Of a DNA stretch of 20,444 bases, positions 8,044 through 17,815 are shown in pieces; positions within the stretch are counted from its first letter, which is position 1, and every line of letters starts with the position of its first letter. Source of the stretch: Nemertoderma westbladi (lineage: Eukaryota; Xenacoelomorpha; Nemertodermatida; Nemertodermatidae); NCBI GenBank assembly GCA_032718475.1, contig JAUCBJ010006050.1:1-20444 (forward strand). Direction: 5' to 3'. The position numbers were made by a program, and so were the translations under genes. Below the pieces are notes generated by a model. That model ran no database searches. It saw only the letters and a program-made list of their open reading frames with translations, and had not been told where the DNA came from.

Positions 8044-10011
8044 TTGGTGGCCCATGGCTGCCACTATAAAACTCTTGATGAAATATTTAATAACTGGTCT
8101 GGCCTCTTCACTCCTCTCTCTGCACAATCATCATGGTCACTATTCCATTCCTGCCTACTGCACTCATGCAAACACCATATTCCCACCAAACCCATTGTTT
8201 CCTCTCTGCCGCCCAAGTGGATGAACATTGACGTTCGTAATTCTAATCGGAACAAGGAACAATCTTGGATTGCGTACCGCAGAGATCCGTCGCTTGATAC
8301 AATGGAAAGATATAAACTTGCTAGAACTATTTGTACCCAAAATATACGGAAGGCAAAGTGTCAATTTGAACGTAAATTCGCCATGAATCCCTCAACAAAT
8401 CCAACTGAATTCTGGAAGTTTGTTCGGTCAAAAACCAAAGTTCGTTCAACCATACACAACCTCAAACGTCCAGATGGTACATTCGCCACTACAAATATTG
8501 AAAAAGCAACGTTGTTAAATTAGTATTTTCATAGTGCTTTTACAGTTGAAGACCTGAGTAATATTTCTAGCCTTCCTCCTACTCAACCAAACACTATCGA
8601 ACTCTCCTCAATTTCATTCACCACATAACCAGTCGCAAAAGCCATACAGGAAATGAAAAGTCCCAGTGCCCCTGGCACTCATTCCATAAATCCACAGGTC
8701 ATAAAGGAACTTGCTGATTCCGTCGCCCATCCACTTGCTATTCTATTCCAAAAGTCTATGGATGAATGTATAGTTCCAGCAGAATGGAAATTGGCAAATA
8801 TATCTCCGCAGTTCAAGAATGGAAAGAAATATGATAAAGAAAACTACCGGCAGATTAGCTTAACCTCAGTTGTGTGTAAGCTTATGGAGCGCAACATAGC
8901 ATCTGTCACATACGAATTTTTAAAGGAAAACAGACGTCTTTCTGACCAACAGAATGGGTTTCTTAAAGGACGCTCATGTACACTGCAACTATTGGATGCC
9001 ATATTTAACTGGTATAAGGTCCTTGATGACCGACAACGTATTGACATTGCCTTTTTAGACTTTCTCAAAGCGTTTGATTCTGTCCCACATCAACGTCTAC
9101 TCCTCAAATTGAAGTCATTGGGGATTTTCTTGGGATTTGTAGACGACATTCCTGCACTCCCAGGGCAATTTGGCATACTTGTTCGCTGATGACTTAAAAG
9201 ACTCTGCTGTAGTGGATCCCTCTATTAAACTCTCCGTGGGACCCCTGCAAAGTGATCTAGATATATTGGATTGGTGGAGCAAGACCTGGCAATTATTATT
9301 TAATCATAAGAAATGCAAGGTAATGCATATTGGTCGCTCCAACCCCCGGTACACTAACACCCTCGGGTCACACACACCGGAGACAACCGAAACAGAGAAA
9401 GACTAGAGTGTGAACCTAGATGATTCTCTCCAGTTCTCATTTCATATAGCCACTATCGTAAAGAAGGCAAATACGGTTCTGGGGCTAGTATATAGAAGCT
9501 TTAATCATCTCAATGAAGCATTGTTCATTAGTCTATATAAGTCACTTGTCCGTCCTTGTGTGGAATGCGCATCTCCAGTTTGGTCACCCAGCCATGTAGG
9601 AGAAATCCGCCAACTTGAGTCTGTTCAACGTCGGGCTACCCGTTTGGTATTTGCCTTCGTGACCTTCCATATCCGGACCGACTGCGTCGCTTGGGACTAC
9701 CTACTCTGGAATACCGACGTACTCGCGCGGACCTTATTCAAGTATATCGCATGCTAACGGGTGTTGGTGCTGTCGATTGGCAGAGTTTCTTCTCCTTATC
9801 GTCAACTGTCTGTCGCAGTAACTCTTTAATACTCATCAAACCGACCGTCCGTCTGAAAATCCGGGCCGATTCGTTCCACTTCCGAGTCATATCTCCCTGG
9901 AATACTCTTCCTGATGTGGTTGTTACTTCCCCAAGTGTGAATATATTCATATCGAACTTAAATGACCATTACAACTATTCTACTAAGTTCTACCCATCCT
10001 GGTGGAATTAA
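8044..10011 (+). pseudogene. Decayed ORF2 reverse transcriptase of plus-strand LINE
   Basis: One frame runs from about 8044 to 9189 with in-frame stops at 8521-8523 (TAG) and 8626-8628 (TAA). It includes the linker before RT (NIRKAKCQFERKFAMNP), the RT entry (MKSPSAPGTHSINPQV, with G-T-H in place of the usual G-x-D), DQQNGFLKGRSC and motif A LDFLKAFDSVPHQRLL (catalytic Asp codon at 9058-9060). A one-base frameshift near 9170 moves into the frame carrying YLFADD (9176-9193). A TAG at 9404-9406 interrupts it, and another shift near 9655 leads to the C-terminal segment ending at 10011. Only about 43 codons separate the motif A and motif C aspartates, roughly half the usual spacing, and motif B is missing. 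The product would not be an active polymerase. Confidence 0.88.
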
Positions 10012-10819
10012 TCTAATCTAATCCACTTGTTCACATAATCTATCTAACTCATAATTACTGTAAATTTTATTTAGCCGTATATTTAATTAATCTTATTTTA
10101 ACATTTACAGTTTTTTTACCGCTTTTTTTTATTGAATTTGTACCGTTTTACTTTGAAACTACTTTATTTAATTTTCCCATTGGTTAAAAAATGTACATCG
10201 TATTTTCCCAGTTGTCCTATTTTTACTCACATGCTATGCAATCCGTTATGCATTAATCTGTTATCTTATTGAATTTGTACCGTTTACTATAGTACCTATT
10301 TTATTTAATTTTCCATTCTCAGTTGTTGTTCTTACCTTTTTTTTTAATGAATTTGTTCTGTTTTACTTTACTATTGTACCTATTTTATTTAATTTTCCAG
10401 TAGTTATACAATGTATGTATATCGTATTGTTATGCTGTCACACATTCCGGAATCACAGTTCCCAGTTGTTCTCTTTTACTCACATGTTGTGCAATCCCAC
10501 TTTAATTATATATCTACCACTGCGTTGTACATTATATAGCCAATAATCTTATTCTGTTAACACCGTATAGATTACTTTTATGCCATTAATTGTTATCTAT
10601 TTTATCTAGATATTCATGGTGATATATAAACTTTTATTTACGTTGCGCCATTTTTTTGTACTATGAAGACATGCCGTAAATGCTAAATGTATGTTGAATT
10701 CTACCTTATTGTGTTGTTTAAATGTTTGAGTAATTCTTAAATTTTAAAGTTTAATTTCCGCTTACATATTGTGATTTATGGGACCCTATAAGTTCTCAAC
10801 TTTCTTGTTCCTGTAACTT
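10012..10819 (+). other. LINE 3' UTR with internal repeats
   Basis: AT-rich non-coding sequence between the ORF2 stop and the (TAA)n tail. Directly after the stop lie three TAATC units. Internal direct repeats include TTGAATTTGTACCGTTTAC-like blocks at 10132, 10269 and 10348, each followed by TTTATTTAATTTTCC, and a CAGTTGTYCT...ACTCACATG block at about 10209 and 10462. Assigning all of it to the element is inference from continuity and the tail. Confidence 0.55.
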
Positions 10820-10851
10820 TTAATAATAAATAATAATAAAATAATAATAAT
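10820..10851 (+). repeat. (TAA)n tail
   Basis: About nine TAA-type triplets, imperfect, at the right edge of the plus-strand LINE relic. Position and orientation fit a microsatellite-like LINE tail. Confidence 0.8.
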
Positions 10852-12449
10852 TCCTTGTTGGTTGGAGTCTTTGATATAGGATTGAAAACTGGCGAGGGTG
10901 GTTGGCTCTCATAACTTATAGATTCCATTGCATCAAAGCTAGCCCCAACATCTCCACAAACATTAAAATCATCTTCGTTAAACATAAACTCAAAAAGCAG
11001 TTCCGACGCCTTTCAACCAACAAGAGCGATATTATCGGCTCCAATTGATTCAATGGGCGAATATCAATATATCTTCATTATTTATTTTATTTACATCACT
11101 AGAAATTGCAGGTAATTGGAACTTACAGGTAAATGGATTGCGTGGAAGTTGACGTGGCGTACGGCATAAATTAATTCGGACCCAATAGCATCAAAAATGA
11201 TATTATATGGATAGACGTTCCTTTCGAGAAATAACTGCGGACTGCAACTTATATAAATACAACGATGGGTGAACCTAACAGACAGTAGTATTCCTATAAC
11301 AGCATGCTTCTTAGAATAAACATGCAAAATTCGGCATGGAAGGGATATCACACCATCTGCCAAAATGCCATGTTTCCAGTGTCCGTGAATATAATGTCGT
11401 TCATAATAGGATTGAAAAGTAAATCTCTGATAACAAAGATTACAATGTCGGTGAAGGCACTTCTTATCTACTTTTATGACTTTACTAGATTTTCCATAGT
11501 ACTATATAACATAGTCTGCTAGTCGTGACATCGCAATCACATTCATTACTGACAGGTATCGAAGTCGAATGTCGATGAGGATCGATGTTTTCCGGGATCT
11601 GTAGAGTAATATAATTTACTGTAACTCACTTTGATTTGAACTAATATCACCTTTAGTTACCCAATGAGCAAGGGTCTGATGATACGGCCAAGGCTGACTG
11701 ATGCAAATGTCGCACTATAGGCCGTAACGAATTCCGAATTAAATAAATAAAATCACAAAATAAAGAACATTTCCACTATCATCATGCTATAAACAGCAGG
11801 GCTGGTAAGGTAGGTTTTTTAGCACGTTTTTTTAGGTATTTTTAAAAAACCTACTTTTGAAAATTTAGTAAAAGATGAGTCTGGCTAATCACTATATCAT
11901 ACAATGTTGTAATGTGTGTAGTTACCGGTATCCGTATCATAATAATACAGATAGCAGTAGTCTCTAGGTGTACACCGTACAAGGCAATATAGCAATATGT
12001 ATAAGGACCTACTGTAGAAAGACCAAGACACCATGCTTACAGTACATATTTTTCCCCTGACTGTACAGTGTACTCTCTAGTAGGCCTACTGTGAACCCAT
12101 AAAATGTTCTAAACAGTATTGTCCCCTCCACACCTGTATACTCCGCTGCAGGAATTTGGATTAATTAACCATAATGTACTGGTTGGTTAAACAATAAATA
12201 TATTTTATATATTCCACATTTCATTCATCCTGTGTTGTATGTAAAAGAACCGAAAATTGTTATTAGTCTGTAGAGAGAGAGTCATTATAGTTATCATTAG
12301 TAGAGAGAGTCATTTTAGTTTGTCTGATAATGACATACCGGTAGGGCGGTACCTCACATATTGACATTCATACCGATAATTCTACAGTCGTATCTAACTA
12401 TACTCAGCCCTTACCTGGTCTGGAATGAAAAATCGTTGTTATCAGGACT
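10852..12449. other. AT-rich intergenic DNA
   Basis: No supported gene. A minus-strand open stretch ending near 10852 (start near 11012) has a plausible acidic composition but no recognisable domain. Frames on both strands at 11091-11522 overlap each other and look non-coding. TAGGCCTA occurs once, at 12081. A 30-bp direct repeat around TAGAGAGAG lies at 12271 and 12301. Confidence 0.5.
11810..11854. repeat. Inverted repeat with 11-bp arms
   Basis: GTAGGTTTTTT at 11810-11820 pairs with AAAAAACCTAC at 11844-11854 across a 23-nt loop. No gene end is recognised beside it. Confidence 0.7.
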
Positions 12450-12541
12450 ACTACGCGTAGCTAAGCATAGCACCTACGCGAAGTACAGTACTACGCTTAG
12501 TTTCAAAATACCTACGCGTAGTTCCAAAACACATACGCGTT
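12450..12541. repeat. ~21-bp array of CTACGCGTAG palindromes
   Basis: Five related sites start at 12451 (CTACGCGTAG), 12473 (CTACGCGAAG), 12491 (CTACGCTTAG), 12512 (CTACGCGTAG) and 12533 (ATACGCGTTA). Spacings are 22, 18, 21 and 21 bp. The palindromic core is retained while the 8-13 bp between sites varies. A looser GCGCGTAG follows near 12603. Confidence 0.75.
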
Positions 12542-12727
12542 ATTGTTAAAAGGCAGTAAGTCTGGCTCTACCGGTAAATGACAGTAATGGAAGTCAGAAT
12601 TTGCGCGTAGACCTACATGTAAGTGGGAAAGATTTACCCAATTAAAAAACATATAAAAAGACAAAAAAACTAATGACCAGTACATCGAACTCTTACGGTA
12701 CCTTATAACGACCGAGCCTAAAGCTTA

Positions 12728-12858
12728 TGGTCAAAGGTTTCGCAGGGTCAATAATTCCACAGGGTCAAAGGTACCGCAGGGTCAAAGATTCCACAAAATG
12801 GGTCAAAGTACTCAAAGGTTCCACAAAAGGGGTCAAAGTACTCAAAGGTTCCACAAAC
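12728..12858 (+). repeat. GGGTCAAAG minisatellite (17-bp core)
   Basis: Six copies of GGTCA-AAG or a close variant start at about 12729, 12745, 12762, 12779, 12800 and 12830, mostly ending in TTCCACA or ACCGCA. Spacings are 16-17, 17, 17, 21 and 30 bp, the last units carrying an extra GTACTCAAAGG insert. GGGTCAAAGGT resembles the start of a nuclear-receptor DR1 site. Confidence 0.8.
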
Positions 12859-13319
12859 GTATATTATAGGTAATAGTGATTGTCGATTTATATATTTATA
12901 TATTATAGGCTTAATCTTTACTAGACTATAATTTGATATTGCAATAAAGCTGATATATTGTACTGTAAGCTGTACTGTTTTCTATGTTGGTCTATATTTT
13001 ACCTACAGTCTACTGTACACAAAAGAATTAGGGCCTACATGTGTGATATTCACCCTCTAACACAAATCCTCCAGTTACTTACTGTGGTAGTAGGCCAGAA
13101 GAAGGATATTTATTGTAATGTCGGAGAAGTCAAGTTAACAATTTACAAATTAACAATTCTTAATTATCGCTATTGGCTTAATTTTTTTCTTATGAATGTA
13201 ATCTAGATATCATCAGAATTACAGTAGAACCGCTTTAATCTGCACATTCCGAAACCGAAAACCGTTTTCAATTTCACTACTAACTTCCAGAGATATTATC
13301 AAATTACTTTAATAACAAG
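12859..13319. other. AT-rich intergenic DNA
   Basis: No gene supported. An 82-codon plus-strand frame at 12958-13206 starts without ATG and shows no recognisable domain. Confidence 0.45.
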
Positions 13320-13354
13320 ATGGACAATATACAGTACAGTATAATATTGTCCAT
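13320..13354. repeat. Perfect 11-bp stem, 13-nt loop
   Basis: ATGGACAATAT at 13320-13330 is the reverse complement of ATATTGTCCAT at 13344-13354; the loop is ACAGTACAGTATA. It is a clean hairpin with no gene context. Confidence 0.8.
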
Positions 13355-13414
13355 TTCTTATATTTGTATGTTATGTTCACGATTCACGAACATTTTCGCT
13401 ATTATATACTAAAT

Positions 13415-13499
13415 TTCTAGAACAATGTTCTATACCTCTTAAAAAGGTTACAGAAAAAATTCTGGAACATTTTTATAAACTAGCAAACATGTTCTAGAA
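13415..13499. promoter_or_regulatory. Three TTCNNGAA inverted half-site pairs
   Basis: TTCTAGAA at 13415-13422, TTCTGGAA at 13460-13467 and TTCTAGAA at 13492-13499 lie in an 85-bp stretch. TTCNNGAA is the core of a heat-shock element, and the middle copy continues as TTCTGGAACATTT, close to three alternating half-sites. No promoter or transcript was identified, so this is a motif observation. Confidence 0.3.
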
Positions 13500-14380
13500 C
13501 ACCAATATAAAAATAACGAAAACTTACTCGTATTATAATTTTGAACTAATTTAAAAAATGTAGCGGTAATATAATATTATAAAAATGTTGATGAACATAC
13601 AGTACTGTACTAACTAATTAACTAACTACCGGTACCGGTACTAAAAGTATAAAAAAAATACCTGATATTAGGTAGTTTCCAATATTATAGATACAGTATA
13701 TGCAACAAGAAATAGCTAATAATACACTCTGTTATTAATAAGCCTAGTAACCAAGACAGCACTAGCGAGAAATAAATAGATTTATTATTTACGGATCGTC
13801 CCGTCCATAGACAAGCGTTTAAGTAGGCCTAATCCAGAAATTTAACAATTATTAATAATTATAAGTACTGTAGAATATTAGGCCCCTACACGGTGGTGTG
13901 CTTCCTTCATGTCAGACACTATTAACCATCCAACCAGACCCTATTGTAGGTAGTTTTATCTTAGAATGAAATTTTTTTCACACGGAAAATACAACAGTAC
14001 TCCTCCGCCATTTTTCTTAACCGTTTTTTGCAATTTTTGATTTATGAAAGGTAATTTCATAAGCTTCAATAAAATTCTTCCATTTTTCTTGATTTCATAA
14101 TATTTCCCAATTTTTTTAGTGAAAAATTAATTTGAAAAAAAACATTGTTTAAATTTTTTTTAATTGACAATTATCAGGAATATAAAATGAAAGAACAAAA
14201 GGTGGCCGAAGAATATTATGAAAATTAACAAGCTGGTTTCAAAAATGTGGTATACACTGTATACAGAAAAATAAAAGTGAAAAATAATATAAAAAAATAA
14301 AATAACATAAAATAAAACTAATATACTTTACTGTACCCCGGTATAGTATTTTTAGCGACATTTTTTTCATTTCACTCCGG
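13500..14380. other. Very AT-rich intergenic DNA
   Basis: No gene seen. Poly(A/T) runs dominate, especially 14100-14330. TAGGCCTA occurs at 13824 and a 14-bp palindrome TACCGGTACCGGTA at 13627-13640. Confidence 0.5.
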
Positions 14381-14395
14381 CCGCTAGGGGGCGAC
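14381..14395 (+). promoter_or_regulatory. CTCF-like motif
   Basis: CCGCTAGGGGGCGAC resembles the CTCF core (CCASYAGRKGGCR) with one departure, G for A at the third base. It lies alone in AT-rich DNA. The same kind of word recurs in the array from 16721. Binding is unproven. Confidence 0.35.
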
Positions 14396-14536
14396 AAAAA
14401 AAATATTTTTAAAAATTTTTGTTTACTTCGGTTCATTCTCTGGTACAGTACTGTATATCATTTTCTATGCATTTTTCAAACACATTGGAGAAATTACAAA
14501 TCACAAATTAAAAAAAAACACTACCAAAGGGGATTG

Positions 14537-14843
14537 CCCCCCCCCCCCCCTTAACATATTGCTAAATATACATTTTTTTACGGCCTGACGTAGCTAAATA
14601 ATTGTAAAATTAAAAAATCTAGTCAGGCCAGCAGTTTGAAACGTTATTGAACTAGCTCCATATAGCCCCTCTTCCGTATTTCCTAGCATTTGATTGACAT
14701 TTTTTTTAATAAACGAAGGGGGGGGGGGGGGGGCGGGGTTGGCTTCCGACTTCTAAAAATGTTGTTGTTGTATTTAGGGAGATGGTGTAGGCATTTTCAA
14801 TTACTTTGGGGGGCCACCCCTCCCCCCCCCCCCCCCCCCCCCC
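14537..14843. repeat. Cluster of long C and G homopolymers
   Basis: Three tracts lie within about 310 bp: C14 at 14537-14550, G16 at 14718-14733 (then CGGGG), and C22 at 14822-14843 (then ACCCCC). The G16 and C22 tracts are 88 bp apart on the same strand and could pair. Tract lengths are likely imprecise. An open frame crossing them encodes only poly-Gly and poly-Pro and is not a gene. Confidence 0.85.
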
Positions 14844-14849
14844 ACCCCC

Positions 14850-16720
14850 ATTGGGAAACTACATTGACTTGGGTTTCAACACCCATACTAATTACGTGTG
14901 TTCCATGGTCTAGTCATATTAGTGAAAGAACAGGATACAAAGGAATACAATTAACCGAGGAGTACACAATTTTCGGACAACTCTTTGATTTATCACCTCT
15001 CAGCGTTTCAATGTTTGTTTAGTTTTGGCTATAATTTTGAATATACCTGTAGGTACATGCTATTCTACAGGACAGGTCAGAAAAATTTTATTTTTCGCTA
15101 TTTAATATTGGTTAATACTAGTTAACAATAAAAAATCTTGGTTGCGCTTGAAATCGTAAGGATTTTACAGTTTTGAATCTATTCTCATGAAAGTTTTTTT
15201 ATATGATAGATCAAAGATGTTGCAAAATAACTATCAGGCAAAATTTTCGTAACATAAAACAAGTACATAAAATTTCGAAAAGTTGTCTGATACTTTTTTG
15301 CATGGTGGCTATGTAGACACCCAAATAAATTTTTACATTAATTGCTCAAAAATTGTAGAAGTGGTAGGGTTTTAAAGTTGACTTCATAAAAAAAATATTT
15401 GGTATATATTTATATATTTGGTATATAATTATTTACTGTATATATATAATATATTGAAATTGATATATCTTGAAAAACTAAAAAAGGCTATTAAATAGCG
15501 TGTATCAGATTTGGAAACATCCATTTAATCGTGCATTATACAGTACTGTAATAGATAATAAAAATAATTTCGACATATTTTGGACCAAAATGGTGTTTGT
15601 TGGAGCAGTTTGGCCCCATGATGAGTGGCAACTCAACATTCCCGCCCATAAAAGTTGCTGTAGCCGGTAGGCTCTAATGAACGAAGGTCATTCAAACTGG
15701 AACACATAGTTTTTAAAATAAACGGTCTTCAAATTATATCTGACACTTCCAGTAAAGAATTAACATAAGAAGCAACCTTACATTTAAGCCTATAATGGGG
15801 TGGGGAAGGTGATCTTTTTCAGGCGACTCAAAATGAAGGTTATAAACAAATAATTCGGTTATCGTGGGGTACCGGTATTGTCGGTGATGGTTGCTTATTG
15901 TTTTACATGTTTAACCTAAAATCTATAGAATCCATTGATAAGGTCCTGTAACACGAAATTTGTGGTAATATCCTTAATTTTGTGTCCCTGAAAAGGTCAC
16001 CTCCAACGCACGTACTGTACAGTAAACTACACTCCATCAGAATCTTCGCCTTTTCTCAAGCGCAGTATAGATTGAATCTAAGCAGTACTACACTACTGTA
16101 TTTTAGTAGACGATTATTTTATGGCGCGATAAACCTTACTGTTACTACTGTATGTAGTAAAATAGAATAAAATAGTTAAATTTACAATTACAATCCCTAG
16201 AAGTTTTCTGGAAGAATAATTGATAACATGAAAGTGGTCTCCCGAATCGAATGGAAATGACTCCGTCTTTAAACAATTTTTCACCCCAGTCTTTTGTTGC
16301 GCCTGTTTAGGTAGCCACGTAAAAATTACACTTGTTCTGCGATGTCGTTTTGATATTTACAAATATACCTTTACTTCGCGTGTTGTAAACTTTTTCAAGA
16401 ATTTTTATTTTAAGTAAGTTTCGGGCGGCTGCCGACCTACTGTACTTCAATATTGCTCATTAAATATCGATGAAGAGAACAATCCTTTTACTTTACGACT
16501 AAAAGTTATGAGGCGCCGTTGAAGCCAAAAGTTTAAAAAATAATTCGATTATAAAAAATATATTGAGATTTCTAAAACTACAGTAGTATTGAGATCTCAA
16601 AAAAATATGAGAATTCAAAAATCTTTCGTTTTTTTTCCGAAATTTTCGAAATTTTTCGTTTGAGGCCGAAATATGGTTTTATACGGACGGAGAAGGGAAG
16701 TTTGTCATTTTCAGATATCT
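14850..16720. other. AT-rich intergenic DNA, nothing recognised
   Basis: No domain, RNA gene or transposon was recognised. Features seen are AT-rich short repeats around TTTGGTATATA (15390-15430), one GTACCGGTA palindrome near 15870, and TTTCG-rich sequence near 16625-16670. Confidence 0.45.
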
Positions 16721-17045
16721 CGCCCTCTAGTGGCAGACTGGAGAACCGCAGATCGAATACCGTCCCAACAAAGACGCAGTCTGTGTTGTACAGTAGTACA
16801 TATCTCACAAGTTTCAACCTGAATTGATTATAAATAACTTAATGGGAGAAGGAATTCACTATTAAACATTTCGCCCTCTAGCGGTAGACTTGATAACTGC
16901 AGACGGATTAGTCTCCCTTGCAATATACAGCTGATTGTCTGAAAGCTGATTGTCTGAAACGTTTCATCTAGAATGGATTAATTCCAAAGAAATAGAAGGA
17001 TATTTAATCTTTAGACATGTAGTCCCCTAGCGGCTGACAGACGAA
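16721..17045 (-). repeat. ~150-bp decayed tandem repeat with CTCF-like core
   Basis: Units begin at 16721, 16872 and about 17022, so the period is 151 and 150 bp; the third unit is partial. Each starts with CGCCCTCTAGTGG, CGCCCTCTAGCGG or GTCCCCTAGCGG, followed in the first two by similar GGYAGACTKGAKAAC sequence. The minus-strand reading of the first, CCACTAGAGGGCG, fits the 13-position CTCF core. Unit ends are also alignable (GTTTCAWCT..AATKGATTA and ATTAAACATTT/TTTAGACATGT). The second unit carries an internal 17-bp tandem duplication around AGCTGATTGTCTGAA (16928-16961). Confidence 0.65.
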
Positions 17046-17275
17046 CTTTTCTTGTTCTTGTAGGCCTAACGGTGTGATTACTGTCGTAATTGCGATGCTT
17101 GATACAATTTAATTTCACTTATTTAATAATGTTGTGGGGCCTAAGTGATTACAAATGTAATATATATTAAATATACGTAGGCCTAGTACTGTATGTCAAC
17201 CTCACTATCTTTCAATAGGCGCTCTTATATCATGTAAACAGCTAATTGATATGAAAAACACTTTGTCAACAATTC

Positions 17276-17815
17276 TGACGGGTTGCCATGGCAATTATAA
17301 ACTGAAACATATTGCATATTTTTCCTTATAACTCGATATAGTGAGAGTGGAGGTTGATTTAATGACGCTACGGCTAATATACAGTATAGCCCGTTTCTAC
17401 GTAGCCAAAGTTACCCGTTGCCATCGCAACTAGAAACTTAAAAATAGTGCATATTGTTCCTTAGACTTGATATATTGGTGGTAGACGCTGATCCGATGAC
17501 GCTTCGACCACCGCAAATGCATTACGCCCGTTTAAAGCCCGTTGCTAAGGACATTGTCAATGCTGCTAACTATAGAGGTCGTTTTCACTTGGTTGCTATG
17601 GTATTTTCAAAAAAAAATAAATGTGCCATTAAATTCTTATAACTTTTTGTTGAGTGCGGCTTTTGCAAAGTCGGCAATGACGTCCAGGTCATTAAATTAA
17701 ATAAAGTCGGCCATTAAATTCTTCATATCCAAAATAGTAATCTTCTAAATATTTTAACTAGTCATATCTACTATAAGAGCTGTTGCTATGGCAATTTCCT
17801 CCGTTGCTATGTCTA
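17276..17815 (+). repeat. ~135-bp decayed tandem repeat with X-box-like core
   Basis: The clearest two units start at GTTGCCATGGCAAT (17282-17295) and GTTGCCATCGCAAC (17417-17430), 135 bp apart. They share long alignable stretches, including TGCATATT, TTCCTTA, GATATA, ATGACGCT and CCCGTTT. More decayed copies follow, with GTTGCTAAGGAC (17541), GTTGCTATGGTAT (17592), GTTGCTATGGCAAT (17782-17795) and GTTGCTATG (17803). CCATTAAATTCTT is also repeated at about 17623 and 17709. The initial palindrome matches an RFX X-box. Confidence 0.65.

Larger units (their letters stand above)
8030..10851 (+). mobile_element. 5'-truncated CR1/L2-like LINE
   Basis: A plus-strand non-LTR retrotransposon relic: the region between endonuclease and RT, a damaged reverse transcriptase, and a C-terminal segment, ending at TAA 10009-10011. 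An AT-rich 3' UTR of roughly 800 bp follows, then a (TAA)n tail at about 10820-10851. The LDFLKAFDSVPHQRLL and YLFADD motifs and the style of the C-terminus place it in the CR1/L2/Rex group; the exact clade is not settled. The left edge is approximate, set where recognisable translation begins, and no target-site duplication was found. Stops, frameshifts and a deletion inside the RT core make it non-autonomous. Confidence 0.8.

Noticed and set aside
10406-10421. TACAATGTATGTATA shared between the LINE 3' UTR and the first minisatellite
   Set aside because: A 15-bp match in sequence built of TA/TG/CA steps can occur by chance, and no longer similarity surrounds it.
10852-11012. Minus-strand open stretch beginning KASELLFEF and rich in acidic residues
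   Set aside because: Plausible composition but a weak acceptor, no identifiable family and no second exon; left out of the gene list.
14690-15022. 110-codon plus-strand frame with poly-Gly and poly-Pro
   Set aside because: The residues come from G and C homopolymers; the rest has no recognisable domain.
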